A stretch of 41,826 nucleotides of DNA from a virus. The position numbers and the translations under genes were made by a program. The first letter of the stretch is position 1; each line of letters opens with the position of its first letter. The notes under the pieces were generated by a model. It saw only the letters and a list, made by a program, of their open reading frames with translations. It ran no database searches and was not told the origin of the DNA. The stretch spans positions 1-41,826 of IMG/VR virus record IMGVR_UViG_3300037460_000163. One strand, given 5' to 3'. Shown one piece after another: positions 9,001-15,620 of the stretch.

Positions 9001-9757
9001 TTTCATCGTGAGAAATAAGAGTGTTCAACTTCGTATTATCTTTGATGTTGGATAGATCACCATCATGCTGTAATGCTACTAATGGGTTATTTCGAAACAC
9101 TTCAGTGGAAAAGGCGTTCGACGTGGACACTAGGGCTTTCGCTTCGAATGTCGTATAATATCCAGGAAAGAGTTTTTGTACTAGATTTAAGAACGTAGAC
9201 TTACCCGTACCGCCCTCTCCATAAAGTACAATAAACTTCTGAATATCTTTTGCTTCACCCGCAACGATCGCGCCTAGTGCCCATTCCAACTTTTCCTGCT
9301 CGTCGGCATCAAACAACGTGTCCATCAACTTGGTGTAAGCGTCAGTCTTTCCTTTTTCCAGGGTATAGGGAAGTCGTCTACTGACATAGTCCCGTTTTTT
9401 AACTTTGGTGTTTTGGAAAGTTAGATGCTTGTCAAGTTGTTTTGCGTTGTCAGATATGTTATTCATGTATGTCCTAAAGTTCTTCCACGCATTTGTGGAG
9501 AAGTCGGACATAAACTTTACCCGTATTATTCGTTCACCTTTTCCTGCTAGTTTGTTTCTGTGTTCTAACAGATCATTATCGATAAGTCGTTGTACATCGT
9601 ATTCATCTGTAGACCACAAACCTTTCTCCGCATCCCATATGGAGTAGAAACCTTTTCCACGAACCATAAGGTCGTTGGATCTCATGACTTTAAAATCTGG
9701 AAATAATTCGATAACGCCATCTCTAGTAGTGCGCTCTTTTATTTGATAAAAATCCAT
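6002..9757 (-). CDS. SF3 helicase / prim-pol / family B DNA polymerase fusion
   Basis: A 1251-aa replication protein with three enzymatic regions in one chain. Residues about 120-430: D5/SF3-type helicase, with Walker A GEGGTGKST (180-188), LQHDGD (229-234), sensor ATNKPV (274-279) and arginines IIRRL (288-292). Residues about 440-600: prim-pol-like, with IDFDIRD (504-510) and GIHLHY (540-545). Residues about 695-1250: family B polymerase, with exonuclease motifs FDVE (701-704), GFNNRRYD (747-754) and YCDNDVKAT (840-848), motif A DIASMHPTS (942-950), motif B KIIINIVYG (1008-1016) and motif C KTDSV (1062-1066). Motif C has Lys where many family B enzymes have the first Asp of DTD, but the second Asp is kept. 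The start is ATG 9757, not the TTG at 9772. The open frame is uninterrupted, so the fusion is genuine as read. Confidence 0.88.
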   Translation of the reverse strand: MDFYQIKERTTRDGVIELFPDFKVMRSNDLMVRGKGFYSIWDAEKGLWSTDEYDVQRLIDNDLLEHRNKLAGKGERIIRVKFMSDFSTNAWKNFRTYMNNISDNAKQLDKHLTFQNTKVKKRDYVSRRLPYTLEKGKTDAYTKLMDTLFDADEQEKLEWALGAIVAGEAKDIQKFIVLYGEGGTGKSTFLNLVQKLFPGYYTTFEAKALVSTSNAFSTEVFRNNPLVALQHDGDLSNIKDNTKLNTLISHDEMTMNEKYKPSYMARANAFLFMATNKPVKITDAKSGIIRRLIDVQPSGDTVPVNQYYSLVSRMDFELGAIAQQCLDVYRKLGKNYYSTYRPLGMIFETDVFFNFVETHYYDFVQEGGVTLAQAWTMYKEFCEESLIDYKIPKYKFRDELKNYFENFEDRAWVDGKQRRNYYSELIQGKFKDKRQEFKTPPPGWLALEETTSLLDEVIAACPAQYASATYETPQKKWDKVKTKVSSLKTNKLHYVQLPLNHIVIDFDIRDDDGNKSPELNLEAATKWPPTYAEFSKSQQGIHLHYIYTGEDPARLSRVYDEGIEVKVFVGDSALRRKVSKCNSNPVAHISTGIPLKKKKMINFETVKSEKGLRDLITRNLKKEIHPGTKPSIDFIYKILQDAYESDTPYDVRDMRPAILAFAVNSTNQSQYAVKLVSTMQFASEEASSSVTTYEDERLAFFDVEVYPNLFLVNWKYQDTESEENECIHMINPTGQEIEDLMKLRLVGFNNRRYDNHILYARYIGYDNQQIYELSKKIIGGGRRDLFGEAYNISYADVYDFSSKKQSLKKFQIELGIHHQELPFPWDEPLAEEHWPQAIEYCDNDVKATEKVFNSRAQDFVARQILADLSGLSVNDSTLSQTSKIIFGNDPRPQNSFIYTDLSEMFPGYTFDAGKSLYRDEDPKEGGYVYAEPGFYRDVALLDIASMHPTSIELLDLFGPYTKNYSEIISARLAIKHKDYKKARGLLGGTLDKHLGSTDDADALAYALKIIINIVYGLTSAKFANKFKDLRNKDNIVAKRGSLFMIDLKHALKEEGITVAHIKTDSVKLPKATKKAINFVKNFGKEYGYTFEHEATYDTFCLVNDAVYVARDAEDGHWAATGAEFQHPYIFKTLFSHEPIDFWDMCEAKAVTTALYLDMNEELEEDEHNYQFVGKAGSFVPIKPGFGGGSLMREKEGKYYAATGTKGWRWLEAQAVQETGKEDDINLDYFRYLVDKAVAHLSEFCEFDELVN

Positions 9758-9827
9758 TAAAACTCCTTTCAAATCGCGATTCTTGCTAACAGACGTTTTG
9801 ACGGTCTTTCTTGCATTTTCCCAAACT

Positions 9828-9985
9828 CTCTATTATTTATACTTTTTTAAAAGTTTATAGGAAGAAATGTGTCACAACCGTCACAAAACACCCTTTAATC
9901 GCTCTAAGCGCCCTTCTCGTGCCAGCAAACCACAGACACCTTTTTGTCAAGAGTGACAAAATGTGACACTTTACTGACACAACGT
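9828..9985. other. Candidate replication origin: AT-rich stretch plus GTCACA repeats
   Basis: The 227-nt intergenic gap before the polymerase fusion holds an AT-rich tract (about 9829-9860, almost only A/T) next to repeated GTCACA/TGTGAC units: GTCACA at 9871-9876 and 9880-9885, a perfect TTGTCA-AGAG-TGACAA dyad at 9944-9959, TGTGAC at 9962-9967 and GACACA at 9976-9981. An unwinding element beside iterons upstream of the replisome gene fits an origin. It could also be an operator cluster controlling that gene. No strong sigma-70 promoter was recognised. Confidence 0.4.
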
Positions 9986-10227
9986 TAGTGTTTCCACCCT
10001 TTTACGCGTATTCGATTGATTTGGTTCGATTTTGCCGCCATTCGTGCACGAACTTTGTTACGTTTTTTGTTATGATTTTTAGACCCCGCATGTCTTGATT
10101 TTCGGGGTTCTTCTACGCGTTTGAACGCATTACCCAGGCCCGTTATTGCGGTCCTGGCTCGATCGAGATGCTTTCGCAATCCGGCAATATCTTTAAGCAG
10201 TGGTTGTTTTTTTTGGTCGCTACTCAT
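9985..10227 (-). CDS. Small basic protein (80 aa)
   Basis: Rich in Lys and Arg, especially residues 42-80 (RKSRHAGSKNHNKKRNKVRA), so nucleic-acid binding is plausible. No known fold recognised. Its ATG overlaps the stop of the zinc-finger gene upstream (ATGA), which suggests coupling. It is the last gene before the candidate origin and the replisome gene. Confidence 0.65.
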   Translation of the reverse strand: MSSDQKKQPLLKDIAGLRKHLDRARTAITGLGNAFKRVEEPRKSRHAGSKNHNKKRNKVRARMAAKSNQINRIRVKGWKH

Positions 10228-10469
10228 CGAGTAACTCCCAGCCTGCGCTGTACGTGCAACAGATTGCGCCGTAGGTAATTAGGAAAGTTGTAGCGAACAC
10301 GATAAGAAAATCTAATATGTTCATATGCTTCTTCCTGTCGTTCATCATCCCCATTGATAAAGCACTCGGTGCAATACCATTCTTTTCCCACGAGATGAAC
10401 TCCCGGGAGACCGCAGCTACACGTCGGCTTTTGGGGAAGCAGCGGATTCGTCAACGAAAGATTCACCAT
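10224..10469 (-). CDS. Small zinc-finger protein (81 aa)
   Basis: Contains CSCG and, 13 residues on, CTEC, a four-cysteine zinc-ribbon arrangement near residues 17-38, then a helical basic C-terminus (YRVRYNFPNYLRRNLLHVQR). It is probably a small DNA/RNA-binding or adaptor protein. The ATG at 10469 was chosen because GAGGAGG sits a suitable distance upstream. It overlaps the acidic-protein gene by about 50 nt; the upstream start at 10514 would overlap more and has no ribosome binding site. Confidence 0.65.
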   Translation of the reverse strand: MVNLSLTNPLLPQKPTCSCGLPGVHLVGKEWYCTECFINGDDERQEEAYEHIRFSYRVRYNFPNYLRRNLLHVQRRLGVTR

Positions 10470-10806
10470 CGTCATCCTCCTCGGATTCGTCATCCCCTTC
10501 ATCAACCACTTCAATTAAATCTTCGTAAATCTTTTTCAGCCCTTCATCTACGGGCTCTTCGCCAACAAAGTCTAAGCTGTCGCCAAAGCCAACATGCTCT
10601 GACTTTGCAGGCTCTTTTTCCACTGGTTCGATGTCAACGATTAGGTGGCCTTCGGGAACATACTTTTGATACCAAAGTTCGACAGTTGCCGGATTGTTAA
10701 TCAAAGCTGCTGGAAGAGTAACGAGCTCTACTTTCTGCTCTGCGTCTTCCGTCATCATAATTACTCGATATTGTCGGGAAGGGGACACACCACGTGTTTC
10801 GGTCAT
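10417..10806 (-). CDS. Acidic hypothetical protein (129 aa)
   Basis: The N-terminal half looks folded (YRVIMMTEDAEQKVELV, NPATVELWYQKYVPEGHL). The C-terminal half is very acidic, with a run of Asp/Glu around residues 100-115, and is probably disordered. The start at 10806 is placed 6 nt after AGGAG; an ATG at 10812 directly abuts it. Function unknown. It may be a DNA-mimic or partner-binding protein, but nothing in the sequence proves that. Confidence 0.65.
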   Translation of the reverse strand: MTETRGVSPSRQYRVIMMTEDAEQKVELVTLPAALINNPATVELWYQKYVPEGHLIVDIEPVEKEPAKSEHVGFGDSLDFVGEEPVDEGLKKIYEDLIEVVDEGDDESEEDDDGESFVDESAASPKADV

Positions 10807-10815
10807 CTTCATCTC

Positions 10816-11343
10816 CTAGTAGTTTTCCATTAGATACGCCATCATCTGATACCAAATTTCGACGGCTCTTTGATCTTCCTTATTGTTTTCTAGCGGGAAC
10901 ATACCACCCAATCCGTCTTCATTATATGCACGACGCATTAATCGGTCAGTGATGCGTGCGTTGGATTGATTTGGTTTTAAATCTAAGTTCTCAGCAATTT
11001 CCCAGAAGCACCCCGGAACATCCGGGTCTCGTTCCTTCATGGGATTGAATATTTGAAACGCCATTCGTTCTGACAATGCGATAAGCATCTCCAAAACACT
11101 ACAAGGCCTAAGATAAAAATGTCGCACAATCTCAAACCCTGTTTCATCTAAGTATCTGTCACGAAGACCCATACCTTCAGAAGCTCGATTATCATCATTT
11201 GGAACAAAATGGTGGAAAGTCTCATCAAATAAGCTTCGTATCATTGCTTCACTATTACGTATTTGAGAGTCCTTCCCCCTTCCACCATCTGCAATTAAAC
11301 CGCAAAGCCACGACAAATAACGTTCATCAACGTTAGTCGACAT
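10816..11343 (-). CDS. Conserved phage protein of unknown function (175 aa)
   Basis: Shows WLCGLI near the start, FVPNDDNRASEGMGLRDRYLDE in the middle, then CSVLEMLIALSERM and WEIAENLDLKP. I recognise this NDxNR...CSVLEMLIAL pattern from many siphovirus genomes, where it lacks an assigned role. It is predicted soluble and helical. It overlaps the 221-aa membrane protein gene by 11 nt, so the two are probably co-translated. Confidence 0.75.
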   Translation of the reverse strand: MSTNVDERYLSWLCGLIADGGRGKDSQIRNSEAMIRSLFDETFHHFVPNDDNRASEGMGLRDRYLDETGFEIVRHFYLRPCSVLEMLIALSERMAFQIFNPMKERDPDVPGCFWEIAENLDLKPNQSNARITDRLMRRAYNEDGLGGMFPLENNKEDQRAVEIWYQMMAYLMENY

Positions 11344-11998
11344 CGCCTAATTCTTCAGCCTCCTTTTTTTTTCGCTCTTTCTGTGACCCAGGTTGGTTGG
11401 CGGGCTTCTTCGGAGTAACCTTTTCTTTTGGGGATTCTACAGGTACCTCCCCAAGTACGTCAACTTGGTATGAAGCTCTCATACGAAAAATCTCATATAT
11501 CTCGCTGCGTCCAGGATTACTCACATACACAACATCTGGATCATCACTTCCTTCCCCAAAATGTAAATGAGCATTAGGTACGAACAAATTTTCCGGATCA
11601 TCGACCAGCTCTTCCTCATCAGTACAATAAACACTATCCATTTCATAGTACAGGACAGTTTTGCGTTCGAACGCCTGATTCGGGGGATCTTCCCATTCTT
11701 CAGCAGACAGAATATATGGCGCCGTTTCCTCCTGGTAAGGTCTAGCTAATTCCTCCAGGGTCTTTTTTTCTTCCATTACAACGATTCCGCCATAATCGGT
11801 TTTACGAGGATCTGCATTTTCATCAAACTCATAGAGTTCTTTGTCCATGCCACCAACTAAATCTTCTGCCACTTCCGCATCAGCAAGTCGAGTAAATCTT
11901 TTTTCATCCATCTGGTATGCCAGGTAATCGGCAATTAACCAACCAAGGATTCCTCCTACAACGCCGCCAGCTACCAAATATGGAACTTTATTATTCAT
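11333..11998 (-). CDS. N-terminally anchored phage membrane protein (221 aa)
   Basis: A glycine-rich membrane segment (VPYLVAGGVVGGILGWLIA, residues 4-22) is followed by a long acidic cytoplasmic-type domain with PYILSAEEW, a YYEMDSVY/DEEE segment, HLHFGEGSDD and a Lys/Pro-rich tail. The middle part resembles a family common in Gram-positive-type phages with no known function. The start is ATG 11998, with GAAAGGAG upstream; the open frame extends to 12103 but without a ribosome binding site. It is the most downstream member of the membrane-protein island. Confidence 0.75.
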   Translation of the reverse strand: MNNKVPYLVAGGVVGGILGWLIADYLAYQMDEKRFTRLADAEVAEDLVGGMDKELYEFDENADPRKTDYGGIVVMEEKKTLEELARPYQEETAPYILSAEEWEDPPNQAFERKTVLYYEMDSVYCTDEEELVDDPENLFVPNAHLHFGEGSDDPDVVYVSNPGRSEIYEIFRMRASYQVDVLGEVPVESPKEKVTPKKPANQPGSQKERKKKEAEELGDVD

Positions 11999-12119
11999 AA
12001 TAGTATTCTCCTTTCGAGAGTATTGGATTCTTGTACTTGAAATTATCGTGCGTATACGTATCTGGATCTTGGTACATATGATGAATATCATCCAGCCGAT
12101 CAAAGATCAGGTGGTCCAG
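11991..12119 (-). CDS. Possible 42-codon ORF or readthrough extension after TGA
   Basis: Directly after the TGA of the 310-aa gene, and in the same frame, 42 sense codons continue to a TAA that overlaps the start of the 221-aa gene. The peptide is Asp/Tyr/His-rich (DRLDDIHHMYQDPD...KGEYYYE) and looks protein-like. No good start codon with a ribosome binding site is visible: the first codon is CTG and the only ATG is internal. It could be a readthrough extension, a remnant, or chance. Confidence 0.3.
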   Translation of the reverse strand: MDHLIFDRLDDIHHMYQDPDTYTHDNFKYKNPILSKGEYYYE

Positions 12120-13052
12120 TCAAATGATGTCAAATATAACACCATCGACATTAAAGTCGAGCAGCATAGATTTATTATCTGATGGACCCGGTTCGATTGC
12201 ACCATGAGGAGCGTTATACGGATTGTAAATTTCAAAGTCCACGAAGTTATCTCCGTGATCTTTCACCCAACCAACGACGGCACCTTCTTTCGTTCGCTCA
12301 ATACCAAGCGCGTCATATACCTCGTTCAAGAACACATGACCTCGTGCTTGGAGCGATTGATTTGTAAAAGTCTGCTGAGCCTTTAGAAAGAACTCGTTAT
12401 GAAACATATCAGTTCGCCATTGTGGGGAGTCACCATCAAAGAATATAGCATACTGCGAAGGCATACCCATTCGGGCATCTTGATCTCCAAGTTCACCAGG
12501 CAACTCTATGAGATCTTCTTCTTCGAATTTAATCGGCTTCTTCTTGGCATCCAGAACTTGCATCCCACCTTCTCGTTTCTTCTGGTGACGGAAATAAAAG
12601 TCGACCTCATCTCCAAGTTCATCACGAACTCTACCACGATATCGCTTAAACGCTTCGTCAACGGCTTTGTATGCACCAACCAACGCCAAATTTCTCTGGT
12701 TGAGAATGCGGTTCGAACCAACCAACATACCGATTGATACACCCAATATGATTACGGGTACCGCATATAAACGACTGAGTTCGATCCCAGACTGCGCAGT
12801 TATCCATAATTTGGCCTTCTTAACTTCTCGAACTGTATGCACACCTTCTTCCGCTTCTACGATATCATCGAGAGCATCCATCATACCCCGTGCTTCGTCG
12901 AGAATCGCAGGAGCTTTCAACGTAGCTCGACAGGCAAGAATCGTACCAGTCACCACGCCAAATATGCCGCCAGCTAACAGCAACTCTGGTGAATGTTTGT
13001 GCATCAACACTTGGGCACGAGCTGTTTTGATTAATAGTTGTTCCTTATTCAT
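12120..13052 (-). CDS. Phage membrane protein, paralog A (310 aa)
   Basis: KHSPELLLAGGIFGVVTGTILACRAT (residues 19-44) is a first membrane segment, followed by an acidic helix and a second segment LYAVPVIILGVSIGMLVGSN (about 95-114). Then come RNLALVGAYKAVDEAFKRYRGRV and a soluble C-terminal domain ending near YDALGIERT...VVGWV. This resembles a family I believe is catalogued as DUF6353 (unverified). The protein at 15959-16717 has the same layout and is a paralog. The hairpin-like two-segment anchor with a large cytoplasmic domain suggests a membrane-associated scaffold or host-modifying role; function is unknown. Confidence 0.78.
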   Translation of the reverse strand: MNKEQLLIKTARAQVLMHKHSPELLLAGGIFGVVTGTILACRATLKAPAILDEARGMMDALDDIVEAEEGVHTVREVKKAKLWITAQSGIELSRLYAVPVIILGVSIGMLVGSNRILNQRNLALVGAYKAVDEAFKRYRGRVRDELGDEVDFYFRHQKKREGGMQVLDAKKKPIKFEEEDLIELPGELGDQDARMGMPSQYAIFFDGDSPQWRTDMFHNEFFLKAQQTFTNQSLQARGHVFLNEVYDALGIERTKEGAVVGWVKDHGDNFVDFEIYNPYNAPHGAIEPGPSDNKSMLLDFNVDGVIFDII

Positions 13053-13305
13053 CTTTTAGATCTCCTTTCAGATCATACATTTCTGGCGTTCGTTCAAGTT
13101 CAGACGTGTCTGCTCCAGTTTTAAGAGCCTCTTCAAGCCATCTTGGACGCTCTGACAAAATATAGGGAGGTGGTTCATCAATCTCCGCTTCGCGGAGACC
13201 TTGCATTGCTTCTCGTAGGAGAGGTTCTTCGTCATCAATGTCCGTAATTTTCAGTCCCCACAACAAGAAGGTAACCCAAAGTTTTTTCAGTAGTCGTCTG
13301 ATCAT
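13045..13305 (-). CDS. Small N-terminally anchored protein (86 aa)
   Basis: Begins with a basic-hydrophobic segment (RRLLKKLWVTFLLWGLK) that could be a membrane anchor or amphipathic helix. The rest is acidic and Pro-containing (EPPPYILSERPRWLEEA). The 'PYIL' element also occurs in the 221-aa membrane protein. It overlaps the 310-aa paralog gene by 8 nt and has AGGAGG before its ATG. No known domain. Confidence 0.65.
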   Translation of the reverse strand: MIRRLLKKLWVTFLLWGLKITDIDDEEPLLREAMQGLREAEIDEPPPYILSERPRWLEEALKTGADTSELERTPEMYDLKGDLKDE

Positions 13306-13314
13306 TGTTTCCTC

Positions 13315-13950
13315 CTATTCAAGAGGTTCGGGTTTGGGTAGTACTAGGCCGTACCCCCATCGATCACGCTTCACATAAGCTGAGGAAAGGTTATACCATC
13401 CCCATTTATGATCTGTGAAATCGGTGGGTAGTCCCACTGCTTCATATAGATCAGCGACCGTACAAGAGTCGTACATCTCTACGGCTTCAACCAGAACGGT
13501 TAAAACTTCTTCAGCTTCTGGTTTAGATTCGATAATTATGTCATCGAACTGATGGCGTGACGGTCGTCCTCTTCCACCACGTGTTTCTTGTTGTCGTGAT
13601 TTTCGTGAAGGTCTATCGTACATGCTGTTATAGCCTACGTAAGTTCGATCACGGTCTCGTTTAAGTCGTCCTCTACGTTTCGAAGATGTTCCGGGTTCAC
13701 CATACATCAACATCTCAATACCGTTATTAATTATGTCGCTAACGGTACTTTTAGCGGCGGGAATTAGCACATCCCACAGAATATACGTTCCTACCTGCTG
13801 CATATGACCTCCAAACAGGCGGGCAAGCAGAGGTACATTCTTTTCTACAACAACTGCCTTTGTTACGGTCCTAATAGCCTCCTTTTCTTTTTTTTCTGTA
13901 GTTTTGCGGTTACTAGGAAATTCTTCTTTTTTTAATTCTTTCTCAGCCAT
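13315..13950 (-). CDS. Conserved phage protein of unknown function (211 aa)
   Basis: Has a charged N-terminus; a conserved block LLARLFGGHMQQVGTYILWDVLIPAAKSTVSDIINNGIEM (about 40-79) that could contact membrane; an Arg-rich linker (90-135); and a C-terminal block with TDHKWGWYNLSSAYVKR and GYGLVLPKP. I recognise this two-block arrangement from other siphovirus genomes, without a known function. It is preceded by GAGGAGG and lies in the membrane island between two small genes. Confidence 0.72.
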   Translation of the reverse strand: MAEKELKKEEFPSNRKTTEKKEKEAIRTVTKAVVVEKNVPLLARLFGGHMQQVGTYILWDVLIPAAKSTVSDIINNGIEMLMYGEPGTSSKRRGRLKRDRDRTYVGYNSMYDRPSRKSRQQETRGGRGRPSRHQFDDIIIESKPEAEEVLTVLVEAVEMYDSCTVADLYEAVGLPTDFTDHKWGWYNLSSAYVKRDRWGYGLVLPKPEPLE

Positions 13951-13985
13951 ACCAAGGCCTCCTCTGTTTCATAACGTTTCTCCTT

Positions 13986-14258
13986 TCAAGAGATTATCAT
14001 CATTCCGTTGGGCTTAAAGCCTTGAACGGGTTGAATATCTTTGATCCAAATGACACCGTTCTTACTTTTCAAGATCCATATGCGATCCCAAGCCCCGACA
14101 ATCGCTTCCCAGCCATTGTAATCATCTAAGATCCAAATGTCAGTGGCAATGGAAATATCGCGAGATTTAAACCACTTTTGTACTTCATGTCGTGGCCCCC
14201 TGTAGTATTGTAGCTGATTTGCTCTCGCGTTGCTTATAAGATCTTGGATTTTCCGCAT
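13986..14258 (-). CDS. Hypothetical protein (90 aa)
   Basis: Trp/Tyr/Ile-rich and predicted mainly beta (WILDDYNGWEAIVGAWDRIWILKSKNGVIWI), so probably a small globular or SH3-like fold. No signal or membrane segment. Start has GGAGG upstream and nearly abuts the zinc-ribbon gene. Function not recognised. Confidence 0.65.
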   Translation of the reverse strand: MRKIQDLISNARANQLQYYRGPRHEVQKWFKSRDISIATDIWILDDYNGWEAIVGAWDRIWILKSKNGVIWIKDIQPVQGFKPNGMMIIS

Positions 14259-14260
14259 GT

Positions 14261-14452
14261 TTATTCCTCCGGATTATCCTCCAAATATGATTCGGCAACG
14301 GTTCTTACGGCTTTTCTAATCTGAGTTAAGTAATTGTTCACTTTGCCACATACTTCGCAACGCCAAGTTTTGGTTTCGCTATCATAAATATGATTCTCAC
14401 GAACATAGCAATCAGTACAATAGGTCCAATTATCAATACTAATCATTGGCAT
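14261..14452 (-). CDS. Zinc-ribbon protein (63 aa)
   Basis: CTDC and CEVC motifs, 18 residues apart, make a classic four-cysteine zinc ribbon, followed by a helical tail (TQIRKAVRTVAESYLED). It is likely a small nucleic-acid-binding or protein-interaction module. It begins inside the end of the 32-aa ORF upstream (ATGCCAATGATTAG), so translation is probably coupled. The second ATG (14446) is an equally possible start. Confidence 0.65.
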   Translation of the reverse strand: MPMISIDNWTYCTDCYVRENHIYDSETKTWRCEVCGKVNNYLTQIRKAVRTVAESYLEDNPEE

Positions 14453-14537
14453 CGGAATCCGCCATGTCGCCGTAATAAGTATCTTGCTCGTCTTGCACTA
14501 TCTCTTCTGCTGCATCGTGTCCGGGATCATCATTCAT
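14439..14537 (-). CDS. Tiny acidic ORF (32 aa)
   Basis: ATG at 14537 has AAGGAG 7 nt upstream, supplied by the end of the secreted-protein gene (overlap of 8 nt). The frame ends with TAG inside the start of the zinc-ribbon gene. The product is highly acidic (MNDDPGHDAAEEIVQDEQD...). Overlaps on both sides and a good ribosome binding site support translation. No function can be assigned. Confidence 0.55.
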   Translation of the reverse strand: MNDDPGHDAAEEIVQDEQDTYYGDMADSDAND

Positions 14538-14778
14538 TTTGGTCTCCTTGAGCTACAAAAGGTAAGTAGAATGTGTGCGAATATGGGATAGGCCAGGCTG
14601 GAGGCGTGCTTGGTGGTGGATATATAATGTCGTCCCATGGGTCCATCGTAGGTGCAGGCGTTGGAAGCGGCGGATATGATTGCGCGTCGGCAGCAGCAAC
14701 AGCGAGTACGCCAAACCAACAACACACTAGTAGTAAAATAAGTAACACCACAATTGCCGTTGACATTTCGATCTTCAT
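14530..14778 (-). CDS. Secreted/anchored Pro-rich protein with Chloroflexota-type tail
   Basis: An 82-aa protein with a strong N-terminal hydrophobic segment (TAIVVLLILLLVCCWFGVLAVAAADA, about 6-31) that serves as a signal peptide or anchor. A Pro/Thr-rich spacer (PPLPTPAPTMDP, YPPPSTPPAWP) follows, with the C-terminal HTFYLPFVAQ. Exported proteins of Anaerolineae and relatives very often have a PTPTP spacer and a C-terminal YLPLV segment, so this suggests a Chloroflexota host and host-type surface targeting. A tandem Cys pair in the hydrophobic segment could allow lipidation, but no clean lipobox is seen. Start ATG 14778 with AAAGGAG upstream. Confidence 0.65.
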   Translation of the reverse strand: MKIEMSTAIVVLLILLLVCCWFGVLAVAAADAQSYPPLPTPAPTMDPWDDIIYPPPSTPPAWPIPYSHTFYLPFVAQGDQNE

Positions 14779-14843
14779 TTCAGCTCCTTTCAAGAGTTAG
14801 CAAAAAGAAAATATCAAGAGATTGCTCTCCTGATACTTCTCCT

Positions 14844-15128
14844 TTAAATTTCGGGGTTGGTCACCTCAATGTCATTCCAGATCACTTGTTCTGTGGCTGT
14901 CCTGGCTACGTTTGCGGCGGCTCCTGCTATCAGGGCAATTCCTACCGACACACCGATCAGTTTTGCGGCTTGAATAGCTTTCTCTTTACGAGTCCACTCT
15001 CCATTCCACAATCCTAAATCTGGGGCTACGGTCATAAGTGCCTTGTTTAGCACGGTTCCGACTGCAAAGACGGTTCCAAGCTCAACTGTGGTTAATACAA
15101 CTGGTCTAATGAAACTTTGGGGGTTCAT
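14844..15128 (-). CDS. Two-segment membrane protein (94 aa)
   Basis: Predicted membrane segments around residues 9-27 (PVVLTTVELGTVFAVGTVLN) and 58-76 (LIGVSVGIALIAGAAANVA), with a charged loop (NGEWTRKEKAIQAAK) between. Size and topology fit a small holin-like or unknown membrane protein. The start is ATG 15128, with GAAGGAG upstream. It is the first gene after the promoter-like element at 15156-15186, giving a leader of about 25 nt. Confidence 0.65.
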   Translation of the reverse strand: MNPQSFIRPVVLTTVELGTVFAVGTVLNKALMTVAPDLGLWNGEWTRKEKAIQAAKLIGVSVGIALIAGAAANVARTATEQVIWNDIEVTNPEI

Positions 15129-15155
15129 TTTATCTCCTTCAAGATTAAAGTTTGG

Positions 15156-15186
15156 TTTCATTATACACCGTGTATTTGTTGCGATT
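15156..15186 (-). promoter_or_regulatory. Conserved promoter/operator element, copy A
   Basis: Minus strand: AATCGC (15181-15186), 15 nt, TATAAT (15160-15165), then GAAA. The spacer ends in a near-perfect dyad ATACAC-G-GTGTAT overlapping the -10. It shares spacing and core with the elements at 17136-17166 and 17498-17528. The -10 overlaps the stop codon of the 53-aa gene, so it is embedded in coding sequence. It would drive the secreted, zinc-ribbon and downstream genes. Confidence 0.6.
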
Positions 15187-15322
15187 TAGGGTCAAAAACG
15201 ACGTAATGTACCTCTTTTTGCGGTTGATATGCCATTACAATCACTACAGCAACCAACATGACTACCACAGTTAAGGGAACTTCAGTGTCTCCCATAGCTT
15301 TTAATTTATCAAATATGTTCAT
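15161..15322 (-). CDS. Single-pass membrane protein (53 aa)
   Basis: ATG at 15322 lies 4 nt after the stop of the 82-aa gene, with GCGAGG as ribosome binding site. The product has a short helical start (MNIFDKLKAMGDTEVP), one membrane segment (LTVVVMLVAVVIVMAY) and a hydrophilic tail (QPQKEVHYVVFDPKSQQ). No known family. It is one of several tiny membrane proteins in this island. Confidence 0.6.
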   Translation of the reverse strand: MNIFDKLKAMGDTEVPLTVVVMLVAVVIVMAYQPQKEVHYVVFDPKSQQIHGV

Positions 15323-15326
15323 TGGC

Positions 15327-15575
15327 TTACCTCGCTACCAAACTGAGTCGAGTAAAGACCCCAAAGTCCTCAACATGGATCCATTCAGCCTTGCCACCAT
15401 CAAACATCTTGATCCAGGTGCCAGATTCGGAAACTTCCAATACTCGACCTTCTTTCATCTTTGCGTCTTCCTCGTCGCGAACGTACAAATATCGAAATCC
15501 AATCTTTGGGTCATTCAACTCAAGAAAAGGTTCTTCGAAGTTGAGTCGTACAATTTTAACGATTTTACCTTCCAT
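15327..15575 (-). CDS. Small beta-rich hypothetical protein (82 aa)
   Basis: Predicted mostly beta, with strands KIVKIVRL, GFRYLYVRD, GRVLEVSESGTWIKMF and AEWIHVEDF. This suggests an SH3-like barrel. No membrane segment. Two adjacent ATG codons follow GAAAGGAG; the second (15575) gives the better 6-nt spacing. Function not recognised. Confidence 0.65.
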   Translation of the reverse strand: MEGKIVKIVRLNFEEPFLELNDPKIGFRYLYVRDEEDAKMKEGRVLEVSESGTWIKMFDGGKAEWIHVEDFGVFTRLSLVAR

Positions 15576-15620
15576 CATAAACTCCTTTCAAGAGTTAAGG
15601 AATGGACGCCATTGCCTGCG

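Noticed and set aside
9944-9980. Sigma-70 promoter from the TTGACA in the candidate origin
   Set aside because: No -10-like hexamer lies 16-18 nt downstream on the minus strand.
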